From: Diphasiastrum complanatum
Lineage: Eukaryota; Streptophyta; Lycopodiopsida; Lycopodiales; Lycopodiaceae
Length of the DNA: 64,000 bases
NCBI GenBank assembly: GCA_029204225.1
Contig: CM055112.1
Span: 26,920,118 to 26,984,117 of the forward strand
Reading direction: 5' to 3'
Under the pieces are notes generated by a model. That model made no database searches, had not been told where the DNA came from, and was given only the letters and a program-made list of their open reading frames with translations. The translations under genes and the position numbers were made by a program. Position 1 is the first letter of the stretch; every line of letters starts with the position of its first letter. Shown in pieces: positions 45,389 to 60,303 of this stretch.

Positions 45389-46920
45389 CCCTTCTTTCTA
45401 TTGTGGTCACGTAGTGCAAAGACCACTGGTGGTGGGAAAAAAGTTCGTGGTTATGTTCGCTACTATTTATAACTATTATGTTGTCTTGCCTCTCAAGCAC
45501 AGTACTTCGAGGTTTTGCTAAAAGGTATGGCACTCTTGACATGCTTTTCAGGAGAAACATAAATATTTTTTCATTTTCATACATTTAAATTAGGTATTTA
45601 GTTTTTGGCAAGTATTTGTGGCCTTGCCTTTCAAAGGCAATACTATGCGTTAAGGTTGGTCAATGGAGTTTGGGAAAAAAAACAAAAACGTCAAAGTCAA
45701 AGGATAAATGGTGGTGTTGTCTCCACTTTTGAGGTTTGGACTTTGGTGAAGGGCTAGATTGCCGAATATGAAAGTGAGCCTACATACATGAAAAACAAAA
45801 CATAGCCAGCATGCACGGAAAAAAAGTGAATGAATTTATTTGGCTATTGCATGCTCAATTTTCAACATGCATATTTTATTAATCACATACGTAAGTAGGA
45901 GACTTGAAAGCTTATGCATGCTTGATTCCACAATGTTCTAATTTATTCTTCTTCTTATTGTGCTACATGATGAACAAGAAATAATGTCGGAGTTACATGA
46001 TCAGATTGCTTGCTATGAGGAGCAACTTTTGACGATTTGCTCCACCTTCTAGGACGTGCGCTCTCATTATCCAAAGCTAACTTTCGTACCCAGAAAAGTT
46101 GTGAATAGAAACTCGGGACCACCTCACATGGTTTACAAAGAAAAACCAAATTAACCTCCATCTGCACGATCCAATACAACAGCACCTTGAACAACAACAA
46201 AAAGAAGATGAAAGATCACATATTTCTGCTTGTTATCAATCTTCCAAACTCAACCAACATAAGAAGAAGAAGGAAGGTGAGAGAAGAAGAATATAAATAT
46301 TAATAGCAACGATTGATTGATCGATAGGAAGGATGTATCAATGTCTTTGTTTTCCTTTATCTTTGTTTATTTATTCTCTCTTCTATTTTGCTTCTTAATG
46401 CCCATCTTCTCCTAACCATTCAGTATAATCAGGTAGCTAAGCATGTAGATAAAGGATCCTATTAAGGTTGTTAAATTGTGTCTTGTGTCTGGGGTTCAAA
46501 AAAGAGATAAATATTTGTGCAAGGAGATCAATGGTCATGATTGCAACATTGCACTCATTGACATAGGAAGCAAGGTACATGTGACATATGGTGTTGACAA
46601 AAGAATACAAAATTTCGATAATCTTGAATACCCAATTTTGCAATTTTTGTAAATATATACCAATCATCTTATTGATTTTATAGATGTGGATATAACAATT
46701 TCATTGACGAATTTAGGACATTTTTCAATTCGAGCTTTCCATCTCTCAATAAAAAATTGTAATATGATGCATTCGGGCCTCATGGCCTCATATTTTTCGC
46801 ATTTGTCGACAGTATCAGCTTTTGATGAGTGGAGAATTGTCAACATTACAAGGAAGAAGAATGTTGCACACCACTTAGGCCTCTATTTTGAATGCAATTT
46901 TTTGTTTGAACAATCCCAGC
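45389..46920. other. No gene recognised
   Basis: AT-rich. Short frames on the minus strand (45955-46200 and 46437-46667) have no domain. Part may belong to the copia fragment that follows. Confidence 0.4.
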
Positions 46921-47880
46921 TGCATACTCGGTGAACCATTCCTTGTGAGAGGTCATGTGTTGGGTAGCGCCGATGTCTAGGTACCAGCTATCACAGTCTT
47001 TGTTGTTGTCGTAAGCCATTAACAAGTGTGTATCTTGCTCTTTGAATTCCACTGCGTTGGAGGAGTCTGGCTACTGCTGTTATTGTTGCTTCTTTGTCTC
47101 GTTGTAGATCCGGTTACGACATTCCTTGATGTCGTGATTAGATCTCTTGCAATATCTACAGAAGAGCTTCTTGCGCGATCTACCATGCTCACCTTGAGTG
47201 TGAGGCTTCTGCTGTTGCTATTGCACTTGATTCTTGCCCTTGGAGTAGTCTTTTTTCTTGGTGTATAGAGCCATGGATTTGTCTTTGATTGACAGGCTGC
47301 TAGTCTTTCTCCGCATTTCTTCTTGAAGTAGGTAACCAATCACCTTTTGAAGAGTGAGGTCGGGTTGTGTGGAGATCATCACCACAAAGTGTTCATACGA
47401 CTTTGGCAGGGTCATAGCGGCATTATCATCTTAAATAGAACATCCTACAGCTGATAACTGATCCAATAAAGACTTGAAGCTGTTGATGTGAGAAGTGATG
47501 GCAGTAGAATCAGACATGCTAAGAGTAAAGAACTTCCTTCTAAGATGTAATCTAGTAGTTACATCATGAGTCTCATAGAGATTTGATAACAAATCTAATG
47601 CATCCTTAGAGGTTTTGCATGTGGTAACGTGAAATATTTGGGAGTCGGCCAGATTGAGTGTGATACATGCTAAGGCCTTCTGATCTTTGATCTTTCATGC
47701 CTTCTCTTGATCACCATCTTCTGGTTTCAGGTCTGCAACTTCTACTACATCCCAAAGATCTCTATCTATCAACATCATCCGGAGTTTTAACTTCCAGATG
47801 TAGAAGTTAGAACCATTGAACTTGTCAATGATTCTAGCCTCGTTGGATGATGACAATGAAGAGTTACCTATATGAGACAT
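46921..47880 (-). pseudogene. Copia gag and protease start, degenerate
   Basis: A minus-strand ATG at 47880 opens 'NEARIIDKFNGSNFYIWKLK' and 'RDLWDVVEVADLK', the copia gag N-terminus. Further pieces are 'SYEHFVVMISTQPDLTLQKV' and finally 'SWYLDIGATQHMTSHKEWF', the aspartic protease active-site region, here D-I-G in place of D-S-G. Frameshifts and stops separate the pieces, and it breaks off at about 46920 before integrase. Confidence 0.85.
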
Positions 47881-47919
47881 AATAATACAGATAGAACTTA
47901 ATCTCTCAGTTTATATGAG

Positions 47920-48099
47920 CTATCCTGATACCAATCTGATGAGGGGCAATGGAGATAGAAGAACACGAACGGAGAAGAGAGCAGGAATATTGCGGAACAG
48001 CTCTCATGTTACAATCAGCTGCTAGATATAAAAATAGTCTAATAGACAGCTCATGCTAGATGTAATATTCATAGCTTTAGGTGTTCTAATTGCCCAACA
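47920..48099 (-). mobile_element. 5' LTR (163 bp, 47937-48099) and primer site of the copia fragment
   Basis: Minus strand: TGTTGGGCAATT...CCCCTCATCA, then GATTGGTATCAGGATAGC, which resembles the initiator-Met primer site TGGTATCAGAGC. Position and strand fit the gag that begins at 47880. A related short LTR lies at 53000-53144. Confidence 0.65.
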
Positions 48100-49270
48100 T
48101 GATCTTAAAAATTAATTCATACTCTCAAAAACAAGAGTACAGTCCACCGAAGAGATTAAAAAGGTTTGTGTGTGGTATTATTGGAAATCAGACTCAATGC
48201 AAAGTATGGTTTTGAAATAAATGGAAGAGCAGTATGATATCGCGAGTTCTTCAGGCATCAAAGACAGCCATCATCTGATCAGAAGCTGAGGAGTCGTAGA
48301 CGTCCATGTTTTGATCAGAGTGATTAAACAAGCGCGATCAAACAATGATGAAAATGCATTCAATCACAACAAGCATTCATCTATGTTGTACACAGATAAA
48401 AAAGTGTTGTTGCTGTATAACACTGAAACACTAAATCAAATAGCAATTACAACAAAAAATTGACGGCGTAACTGGGAGGCTCAAATAGTACATCTCATGG
48501 ACGGAGCAACCAATAATCCGTGTTTGGATGATCTATTTATAGATTTCATTTGTGTATTAATCACATTGAATGATTGTCACGTAATTGGAAAAGTCGCTGT
48601 ACTTGGAAGCATATGGCTTTGTGACAACAGTACATAGTATATACGGTCAACAAATCAGGATCGTTGACGCGGACGAGGACATCGCAAATTCTCTCACTCG
48701 CAAATTTCGGGAAGTGACATGGGAACGTACCTCGTTCAGAATAGATGACCTTCGACATTTTTCTCTCTCTTTGGGATTTTGTAAAAAAGCCAAAGGTGCT
48801 GTAAACAAGTTTAAGGTGCCCTTAGAAAGTTGAAGGTGCCCTCCAAAGGCGAAGATGTCTTTAACAGTTTGAGTTACTCGCATTTTTTGAGAAAATACGA
48901 AAAAGCCGAAGGTGTTGAAAATAGTTAAACTGTTGAACAATGAACAGGTTGACTTCTTCAAAATAGTTGAACAGAAGAAGTCGAAGGCAAGTTTTGCAGT
49001 TTTTGAAAAAGTGCAAAAAATGCGAACTATGCAATACTTAGTGTATTTCTGCAGACTATTCAAAGAGTAATGTAAATCTGCAGACTTGTTCTAAATGCAA
49101 GCTTGTGAAAGTCCTTGAAGATGGCCAAGTCTTCAATGTCTTCAAGTTACTAAACTTAACATCTGAACTTGAAATTATTAAAGGATTGGTTACCCTTTGC
49201 TGGAGATCAGCCGAAAGCTCATTGTAGATGTTCTTCAAATTGTTGGCTGCCTAAGTTATGATTCACCAAG
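48100..49270. other. No gene recognised
   Basis: AT-rich. Short frames without domains; nothing else seen. Confidence 0.4.
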
Positions 49271-49274
49271 TAGA

Positions 49275-50290
49275 CAACTGTGGGCTTAATTTCCAACATA
49301 ACTGAGCTGCCAAAGGACCGAAAATCAATTCCATGCATATGGATATTCAAGATGAAGTATGACGCTGAAGGAAGACTAAATCGTTATAAGGCTGGGCTAG
49401 CCGCCAAAGGCTTTTCCCAGATTCCAGATCTGGATTATTCAGAAACCTTCAGCCCAATCGTCAAACATGCTTCGATCCACCTACTCCGGCTCTCCTTTGC
49501 AGTCGCATCAAATCTTGAAGTCCACTAGATAGATGTCCAGACCACTTTCCTCAATGGAATCATCGAAGAGGAAATCTATATGACGCAGCCAAAGAGATAC
49601 GAACTCAATGGCAAGCAACAACACCTTGTATGCAAAATCCACAAGGGGCTCTATGGGCTAAAACAATCACCCAAAGCTTGGTTTTAGAAGATCAATGCAT
49701 TTTTTATAGAGAATGGTTTTATTCCAAACTCAGCAGACTCGAATGTCTATTTCAAGTCTGTATCAGATTACTTCATCATCATCACTTTCTATGTAGATGA
49801 TACACTCTTATTCAATAATAATCTGAATCTGATGAAAGATACGAAATGCATGCTAGCCCAAGAATACAAGATGACATAGGTCCAGCCCACTATTGTCTCA
49901 TAATTCAAATTCAACAAGATCGACCCAACAGACTGATCTTTATCAGTCAACAACGATATCTCAACAACGTGCTAAAAAAGTATGGAATGGCCAACTGCAA
50001 ACCAGGTCACTTTCCACTTGACCCTGGACTAAAGTTATCAAAGGAACAATCTCTTCAAACTAAGGCAGAAAAGGAGGAGATGATGCTCTACCCGTTTCAA
50101 TCCGTCATCGGCTCACTGATGTATGCAATGATTTGCACGCGACCAGACCTTGCATATTCGATCAGTACACTCAGCCAGTTCCTGTCAAATCCAGGCTTAA
50201 CTCATTGAAAGACAATAACAAAGGTCATGAAGTACATCCAAGCAACGAAGACTCTCGACATCTGCTACGGAGGCAGCCACACAGCCAACA
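49275..50290 (+). pseudogene. Copia reverse transcriptase remnant
   Basis: Plus strand: 'ELPKDRKSIPCIWIFKMKYD', 'RYKAGLAAKGFSQIPDLDYS', then after a stop 'IDVQTTFLNGIIEEEIYMTQ', 'HKGLYGLKQSPKAWF', the active site 'TFYVDDTLLF' and 'MYAMICTRPDLAYSISTLSQ'. It covers most of a copia RT with at least three stops and a frame change. No gag, integrase or LTR is adjacent. Confidence 0.88.
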
Positions 50291-52999
<2,709 letters not shown>

Positions 53000-53144
53000 T
53001 GATAGGGTGGTAGAACGCGAACGGAGAAGAGAGAAGGAAATAGCTGCAGAACGACCTCCCGTTATTATGGGCTGCTACATGCAAAAAAAATCTACTGAAT
53101 GTAAATGCTAAATTATAATCACAGCTCAAGTGCTCTTCCCAACA
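53000..53144 (-). mobile_element. Short copia LTR (145 bp), probable 3' LTR of the outer copia
   Basis: The plus-strand form TGATAGGGTGG...CTTCCCAACA resembles the LTR at 47937-48099 (shared AACGGAGAAGAGAG). It directly abuts a reverse transcriptase cut in 'TYLNGVIEK', so the rest of RT and RNase H has been deleted. Assigning it to the outer copia is inference. Confidence 0.5.
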
Positions 53145-55515
53145 GGATCTTTTCGATAACTCCATTGAGATATGTTGTCTGTACATCCATTTGATGTATT
53201 TCCAAATCTGCTGCAACGATAAATGATAGCAAAAGTCGAGTAGAAGAATGTTTGACTACTGGACTGAAAGTCTCAATGTAATCGACATTGTATACCTAAG
53301 AAAATCCTCTGGCTACAAGTCATGTCTTTCTTTTGTTGATGCTTCCATCTGCGTTGTACTTGACTTTGAAAATCCATTTGCAATCAACTAAGTTTCTGCT
53401 AGTAGGTAATTCAACAATCGTCCACATCTGGTTCTTGATAAGAGATGAATACTCTTTATCCATAGCTTCTTTCTAGAGATCTGAATCAGGCGGACTGAAT
53501 TTGCTGATCTGCAACACCATCATCTTCTGGTTTGTCATTGATTTGTTGTTCGTCAAGAGTAGATGAGCTTGGACCTTAACAGGAATAGTTGACTAAGGAA
53601 CTGGAAAGTTCAAAGTGTTAGGAGAATTTGATAGGTCGGCTACATGGGGACTGCCCTTTCCTTTGAGGTCTTGAAACTGATCTTCGATGAAGATCACATC
53701 CCGACTAGTGAATATCTTCGACTTTGATGGGATCGAACAACTTGTAGGCTTGATCTGAAGTAGTGTAGCTAATGAAAACACACTTGATACTCTGAAAGTC
53801 GAGCTTCTTCCTAAGATCACGAGGAATTTGTGCAAAAGCAGTACATCCAAAAACTCGTAAGTTTGATAAAGAAGGTTTGGTACCTGTAGTGTTTTGTCCG
53901 AGAGACTTTTAGCAGAACATCTGTTCTGAATATAGGTTGATGTTGAAACAGCTTCAGTCTAGAAGCACTTCGGAAATGTCACATGTGATAACATGCACTT
54001 TGTCGATTCAACTAAGATTCTCTTCTTTCTCTCAACAAGACCATTTGACTGAGGCAAATAGGAGGTAATATATTGTTGCTCAATGTCGTTGTTAAGGCAA
54101 CAGTCCTTGAATTTGTTGGAGATATACTCTCCCCCGTTATCTGACCTCAGTGCTTTGATTTGTTTATCAATTTTATTCTCAACATGCTCTTTAAATTGTT
54201 TGAATTTGATGAAGATCTATGATTTCTGTTTAATGAAATAAACAACTGTTCTTCTAGAGAATCTGTCAATAAAAGTAATGAAATACTTTGCATCTAGCAA
54301 TGAAGGAGTTTGCATAGGTCCATATATATCTGTATGAACAACATCTAACAGATCTTTTGCTGCATGCATATGGTTTGATCTAAAAGGAATCCTAGCCTGC
54401 TTTCCAAAAATGCAGCTATGACAGACATGGAGATCGATCTTACCAGAAGGATGGTCGAGATCAAGAACCATGGATTGTCTGGACATGTTCATAATAGATG
54501 CATGATTCAAGTGTCCTAAGCGATGATGCCATAGTAATGCTTTATTGACTAGAACATAGCTTTTCAAGACTTGACTAGACTTAGGATAACAGTGTGCCAA
54601 TCTATATAAGTAACCATGCCTCTTACCGAGTGCAAGGATCTTATTACTCCTATCAACTATTTTGCATTGATCAGATTCAAATTCTACCTTGTGACCTAAA
54701 TCTGTAATTCTACTCCCTGATAACAAATTTGTAGAGAGTTTACGAATATATAAAACATTTGATAGTTATTTGAATTGATTATGTAGGAATCACAATCTTA
54801 CAGTACCTTCACCTTCAATAGTGTGAGTACTATTGTCACCAAGATGAACAAATTTCTTCGTGCTGTAAGGAGTGTAGGAGTTGAAAATCTCATGTTGATT
54901 GGTCATGTATTGAGTTGCTCCAGAATCCAGAAACCATGACTCATCCAAAAATACACTTTGGTCTTTGACCATGAATGCGCCTTCGTCCACTTTGACCTGG
55001 GGAGATGACGAAATTGTGTTTGCTTGTTGAACAGGTTGCTTGGCTGCATTCTTCGCTTGGAGAATTCGACAATCCTTGATCTCATGGTTATTATGCTTGC
55101 AATACCTGCAAAACATCTTCTTCTTTGATTGTGGATTGGATGATTGTTCTTGACCTTGAGTCGGCCTCTGATTCGTTGTAGCCTTCTTGGAGCTTTTCTG
55201 CTTTTGTCGCTTCGAGCCTTTGTTGACATATAGAGCATGAGAGAAGGAAGTAGACGAAGTGTCTTGACTTCTTCTATTGTCTTCTTCCAGCAACAACCAA
55301 TGTCATAATTGCGTATTGATCATCTATGACTGATCCGACAATGACCATCTGTTGCAAGAGATTCTTAAACTGGCTAATGTGACTCCGAAGTGAATCACCA
55401 ACAGACATTTTGAATGTAAAGAATTTCCTTCGTAGATGTAACTTAGTAGTTACGTCCCTCATGTCATATAGTGAGTTCAAAATGTCCCAAACATCTCTTG
55501 ATGTTTTAGCTTCGG
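53145..55515 (-). pseudogene. Outer copia: rest of gag, protease, integrase, start of RT
   Basis: Minus strand, in order: 'RDVWDILNSLYDMRDVTTKL' (gag), 'HISQFKNLLQQMVIVGSVID', a deletion of about 25 codons, a zinc knuckle 'CRYCKHNNHEIKDC', protease 'SWFLDSGATQYMTNQHE', pre-integrase 'LLWHHRLGHLNHASIMNM', integrase start 'LLDVVHTDIYGPMQTPSLLD', and a truncated RT 'QMDVQTTYLNGVIE'. Frameshifts and stops are present. The gag N-terminus of this same element lies at 60011-60234, beyond an inserted gypsy element. Confidence 0.85.
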
Positions 55516-55520
55516 CTATG
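55516..55520. other. Target-site duplication of the nested gypsy element, left copy
   Basis: CTATG inside copia gag, repeated at 60006-60010. Confidence 0.75.
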
Positions 55521-55581
55521 AGTTATGGACTCAACTCATTACATTCGTCGCGTCCATTTACATTTACTTTACTTTATGCAT
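55521..55581 (+). mobile_element. 5' LTR fragment of the nested gypsy element
   Basis: 61 bp beginning AGTTATGGACTC and ending at ATGCAT, matching the first 61 bp of the LTR at 59565 with two differences. Beyond it the sequence changes abruptly to the inner copia pol, so the rest of this LTR has been lost. Confidence 0.8.
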
Positions 55582-58020
55582 CTCCAGAGATCAGAGTCTG
55601 GTTGGCTAAGTGCCTCTTCGACTGTCGTCGATTCTTGCATTAAAAGATAGATAGATTCAGGAGTATACCTTGTGGGCTGCGTGGGCACTCGGCTTGATCT
55701 TTGGGAGGATTCGACTGATGAACCGCTCCTGGGATATGTTGTTGGATAGCGAGAACATCTTAGTCTGATTTGTTGTCTCGAATTGGGTCGACGATAGACG
55801 TTCCTGAGCTAGAAACTGGAATTGTCGTGTCAATGGCAGGTGATGAAGGTTCTTTTTGAGCAATATCCTTGCCATTGAGGTCGACAAACTGATCCTCGAT
55901 AAAGAGTGTATCTCGGCTATACATGATTTGATGGGTACACGATCAGGATGGTCTTTAGACCTTGGAAGTCCAATTTCTTCCTTGTGTCCTTTGGGATCTG
56001 CGCGTAGGCAATGCACCCAAACACTCTTAGGTTCTTCAAAGAAGGCTTGGAGCCTGTCCACACCTCGTGGGGTGTCTTGTATGAGAGGGCTTTGGTCGAA
56101 CATCTGTTCTGGATGTAAGCTGCAGTGGAGACAGCTTCAGCCTAGAACCTCTTGGGCAACGATGCATGTGCTAGCATACACTTAGCAGATTCAGCTAGAG
56201 TTTGGTTCTTCCTCTCAACTAAGCCATTAGACTGAGGACTGTAAGGAGTGATGAATTGCTGCTCAATGCCTTGGCCATGGCAGTGCTCCTTGAACTCAAC
56301 AAAGATATATTCTCCACCGTTATCTGATCTTAGGGCCTTGATCGTCCTTCAAGTCTCCTTTTCTGCACGCTCCTTGAAGATTCTGAAGCAGTTGAAGGCT
56401 TCTGATTTCTTCTTTATGAAGTACACCATCGCTCTTCTCGAGAATTCGTCAATAAAGGTTATAAAATACTTGGGTTCCTTCAGCGAAGGATTTTTCATTG
56501 GGCCACAAATATCTGAATGTACAACATCTAGCAATCCTCTAGCAACATGCTGATGGCTTGACTTAAATGGCTTCCTAGTCTATTTTCCAACTAGACAGTC
56601 TTGCCAGACAGGTAGCTCGACTGTTTCATGAGGATAGTCGAGATCAAGAACAATAGATTGTCTAGACATTCGTTGTACAACAACATAATTTAAATGACCA
56701 AGTCTATAATGCCAAAGTAAACCTTTATTTGATTGAATTGAAGTACTGAGAGCCTGACTAGAGGCAGAAAAGCAATGACTTAATTTATACAAATATTCAT
56801 GCCTCTTTCCAAGTGCTAGGATCTTGCCTATCCTATCAACTACTTTACATTGATCACATTCGAATTCTACTCTGTGTCCTAGATATGTGATCCTACTTAC
56901 AGAGAGCAAATTCGTGGATAGCTTAGGTACATACATAACTTTGGAGAGTAGCTTAGATTGATCATTTGCAAAGCATAATCTTACAGTTCCTTCACCTTTA
57001 ATAGCTTGTGTGCTACTGTCGCCAAGGTGAATGAATTTCTGGGTACTGTAAGGTGTATAGGATTCAAAACAGCTAATCAGGCTAGTCATGTGCTGAGTGG
57101 CTCCGAAATCCAGGAACCATGAACTGTCGCCAGATGCTCCTTGATGGTTGGTCATGAAGGCATCATGATCTGCTTCTTGAATGGGCTGTGGAGCTTCTGC
57201 AACCGCATTTGCCACTTGATTCAACTGCCCTTTGTTGTTGTTCTTCGCTTGAAGTATTCGGCAGTCTTGAATTTCGTGGTTGTTTCGTTTGCAGTATCTA
57301 TAGAACAGCTTCTTCTTTGTCTGAGGATTCGACTGTTCCTTGTGCTGAGCTGGTTTCTGGTCTGGCTTTGATAGCTTCGGACCTTTCTTCTTCTTATGCT
57401 TTGTCGTGCACTTGTTGGTGTACAAGGCGTGAGAATCAGTTGAGGAACTTGAGGCTTCATTCCTTCGCGTGTCTTCCTGCAACAACATAGTGATGACTCT
57501 CGAAAGAGTCAACTCTGGATGAGTCATGATGATCATCACCCAACTGTCGTAAGAACTTGGCAAGCTTGTAAGCAGTTGCATCACTGCGTCTTGATCGTCT
57601 ATGACAGATCCGATAGTGGCCATTTGTCTTAGCAGGTTCTTGATTTGATTAATGTGATTCTGTAGAGAATCACCATTCGTCATCTTGAGGGAGTAGAATT
57701 TCTTCCTGAGATGTAGCTTAGAAGCTATATCTCACACTTCGTATAGTGTGCTCAAAATGTCTCAGACTTCTTTCGATGTCTGAGCCTCAGATACATGGCC
57801 TATCTATGTATCCGTGATGTTGAGGATGATCAGCGCGAAAGCTTTTCCATCCTTCAGCTTCCATCTGGCGATTGTCGCGTCGTCCGCTTCGGATTTCCCT
57901 TTTGCACCTGTAACAACGTTGTACAATTCTTTTGCCATTAGTACAGTCTTAAATTTTCACAGATGGTAATTGGCTCCAACAAGCTTGTCCATGAGAGGAC
58001 TGGCTTTCCCTTGGGAATCC
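55582..58020 (-). pseudogene. Inner copia gag-protease-integrase, RT missing
   Basis: Minus-strand ATG at 58020: 'MDSQGKASPLMDKLVGANYH', then a stop. The stretch from 57683 to 56580 is open for 367 codons: gag, zinc knuckle 'CKRNNHEIQDC' (its first Cys replaced by Tyr in 'FYRYCK'), protease 'SWFLDFGATQHMTS' (D-F-G), and pre-integrase 'LLWHYRLGHLNY'. A stop follows, then integrase with 'LLDVVHSDICGPM', 'IKALRSDNGGEY' and 'NGLVERKNQTLA' (the D, D, E residues), and the integrase C-terminus. It ends at 'EALSQPDSDLWRC' at the junction with the gypsy LTR stub, so RT, RNase H and the 3' LTR are gone. Confidence 0.88.
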
Positions 58021-58167
58021 ATGTGGAAGAATTAGTCTAAGTGATAGGAGAAACTATCAGTGACTTAAGAATGAAAATCTGATACTGAAAAATACAGAAC
58101 AAGAAAACAATGACTCTATCGGCTGGTAGAGTCTTGTACTGTGGGAGCTAATCGAGCTATGAAGATC

Positions 58168-58179
58168 GCTCTGATACCA
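58168..58179 (-). other. Primer binding site of the inner copia
   Basis: Minus strand TGGTATCAGAGC, an exact match to the usual initiator-Met tRNA primer site, directly next to the LTR edge at 58180. Confidence 0.88.
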
Positions 58180-58430
58180 TGTTGGGAGAGAGGGAGGAAG
58201 AATAAGTGACGAACATGAACGAGAAACGAACTCGAACAAGAAGCAGACGAGAAACGAACTCGAACAAGAAGCGAACGAGAAGCGAACTCGAACAGGAAAT
58301 GTTCGTGCGCAACAGAATGAGTTAAATGACTCTCTCCCTAAGCATGACTATGCCTATCAGAATGAACAGAACTTCAGTGATAGAAATCACAGTCATTCTA
58401 GATTACGTGGCCAAACATTTAAGCAAGACA
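58180..58430 (-). mobile_element. 5' LTR of the inner copia (outer end uncertain)
   Basis: The plus-strand form starts TGTTGGGAGAG. It contains a short tandem repeat, about three units of GAGAAACGAACTCGAACAAGAAG type, at 58220-58300. Its outer limit is uncertain: similarity to the outer copia LTR region (GCCAAACA...TTGCGAATTGTTCGCGAA) continues to at least 58500. Confidence 0.6.
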
Positions 58431-59190
58431 AATTATCTGTTGCGAATGATTTGCGAAGAGCTAGACTGATAATTAGTCGCGAATTGTTCGCGAAAGACAA
58501 GACTAAAAAAATTGATCGTCTATTACCAGAAAGAGCAGCTAGAAAGATAAGACAAAATGAAGAACAAGCATAGCAATATTAACACAGATCTGAATGCAGA
58601 ACAAAGAGCTGTATCAGATTAAGTATATCATGTATACAAGTTAATAATGCGACAAAGCATAATACAATAGCGGACAAAATCGCGTGTCCTACGAAGCTTA
58701 TTTCTATCTGTAATGAGGAATGAAACCTCTTCTTTTCGTCTCTTCTTAACTCACTTGATCATATGATCATCATATTTGAATACGTAGATGGTATCCAATA
58801 TATATACATAATATTACAGGTGTGCAGATGCAAAAGTACAGAGTGGATGTGATGTCTGTAGGAGATCGTGGGTGACTGCAATCATTGTCCAATCTGTTAG
58901 CGCAACTGCATGGGGTGAAGGTGAAAAGGGTGTGGCGTCAGCCAATACTGAAGTGAACGTTGGTTATGATGCAAAAGTGCGTCACTCTTACGAATGGCCT
59001 TAGGATAAGATTTATAGGGTGTCTTATCTGTTAGGGCACCTTTGGCATTCAGTAAGGTAGTGTCTCCTTTTCGCCTGTCACCATGAACTATGTAAGAACA
59101 CAGTGTCGCGATTCATTTGCCTTTTCTTCATCTGTGCGAATTTGCATGTAAAAATGCAGACTGCGTGACAACGTTAGAAAAATATGCAGC
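58431..59190. other. Unassigned part of the nest
   Basis: Between the inner copia LTR and the gypsy chromodomain. Probably further inner-copia LTR, then gypsy internal sequence. No domain read. Confidence 0.4.
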
Positions 59191-59239
59191 ATGAATGGAG
59201 GCAGATTAAAATTGGGATTTAGGAGAGTAGGAGGAGTAA

Positions 59240-59517
59240 ATCCAACAATGATGAGTTTCCTACTGCTCCAGAGTTATTTCCATTTTTACCTACTACTATA
59301 TTACAGGTTCGTCTATACCATAGTCGACGTCGCCGACAGATCTAGTTTTTGGTCCAGTGGGATGGTCATCCTATTGAGGAGGCCACATGGGAGCCCATTG
59401 ATGTCTTTTATCATACACCATCACTTGCGGATCAGGATCATGCTCTTGCTGCACTTGTTGATTCCTCTACATCAGATGTTGTTCTAGTTGTTGATGCACC
59501 AGGGCTTGCTGCTATTT
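59240..59517 (+). pseudogene. Gypsy chromodomain (pol C-terminus)
   Basis: Plus strand: 'NNDEFPTAPELFPFLPTTIL', one stop, then 'FLVQWDGHPIEEATWEPIDV', followed by about 35 residues ('YHTPSLADQDHALAALVDSS') to a stop at about 59517. The WDG..EEATWEP core is the usual end of a chromodomain-bearing gypsy pol, thought to steer integration by binding chromatin. Confidence 0.88.
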
Positions 59518-59564
59518 GATCCAGTTTTTTTTTGGCAGTTGGGTCTATTTTTTGTGCCCGGGAG

Positions 59565-60005
59565 AGTTATGGACTCGACTCATTACATTCGCCGCGTCCA
59601 TTTACATTTACTTTACTTTATGCATAAGCAGGCCTTGGGCCCTTTTTTATTCATTAGTGACACTTAGACTATATGGTTGGCCTTTGGCCTTCTTACTCAT
59701 TATTAGGCCATTTGGACATATTACTGGAGAGTGGAGGCCTTCTTGGAGGGCCCAACTGCCTTTTTGGTAGTTGGGCCCTAGCCACCGGAGGTTTCCTTTT
59801 GGGCTTTCTCTTGGCTATAAGTAGGAAACTGTGTCATTTGTTATTCAACTAATGATATTGATCTCTCTCTTTAACCTCCTTAATCTCTCTCTTTCCTGCT
59901 TTCTAGGGTTAAGTCTTGCTTATGTGCTGCTTTCATAGCTTAAGTCTTGCTTATGTGATGCTTTCATAGCTGAGCTCTAGATCACTTGTGGCTCTATTCG
60001 TAACT
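59565..60005 (+). repeat. 3' LTR of the nested gypsy element (441 bp), non-canonical ends
   Basis: It starts AGTTATGGACTC right after the purine tract GGGAG and ends TTCGTAACT, giving AGTTA/TAACT inverted termini in place of TG/CA. The boundaries are fixed by the CTATG duplication and by the matching 5' stub at 55521. Confidence 0.78.
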
Positions 60006-60010
60006 CTATG
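60006..60010. other. Target-site duplication of the nested gypsy element, right copy
   Basis: CTATG, matching 55516-55520. Confidence 0.75.
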
Positions 60011-60234
60011 TGTCCAATCTGTGTATCTGATATATTGAGGATAATAAGCGCGAAAGCTTTACCATCCTTCGATCTCCACTTTGACTCGTCGTCTTTAAAT
60101 TTTACTTGTGTACCTGTAACAACATCCCATAAGTCGTTGGCAATTAGCAAGGTCTTCATTTTAAATTTCCACAAATGATAATTGGATCCATTCAGCTTGT
60201 CTGCGATAAGACCGACTTTACTTTGAGAATCCAT
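60006..60234 (-). pseudogene. Outer copia gag N-terminus
   Basis: Minus-strand ATG at 60234: 'MDSQSKVGLIADKLNGSNYH', then 'LWKFKMKTLLIANDLWDVVT' and 'ILNISDTQIGHI', open until the gypsy insertion. It continues at 55515 downward. It is close to the inner copia gag, so the two copia copies belong to the same or sister families. Confidence 0.88.
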
Positions 60235-60303
60235 CCAAAACTTAGTCTATTGATTGTATTGATGACGCTAAGATGTGGTAATGCCAACAATAGGAAATCA
60301 ATT

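Larger units (their letters stand above)
55521..60005 (+). mobile_element. Gypsy element inserted in the outer copia gag, itself carrying the inner copia
   Basis: Bounded by the LTR ends AGTTA (55521) and TAACT (60005) and flanked by CTATG on both sides. Joining the flanks at the duplication restores the copia gag reading '...SDTQIGHI' plus 'AEAKTSRDVWDIL', which supports a single insertion. Only its chromodomain, 3' LTR and a 5' LTR stub are recognisable; the rest is replaced by the inner copia or lost. Confidence 0.75.
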
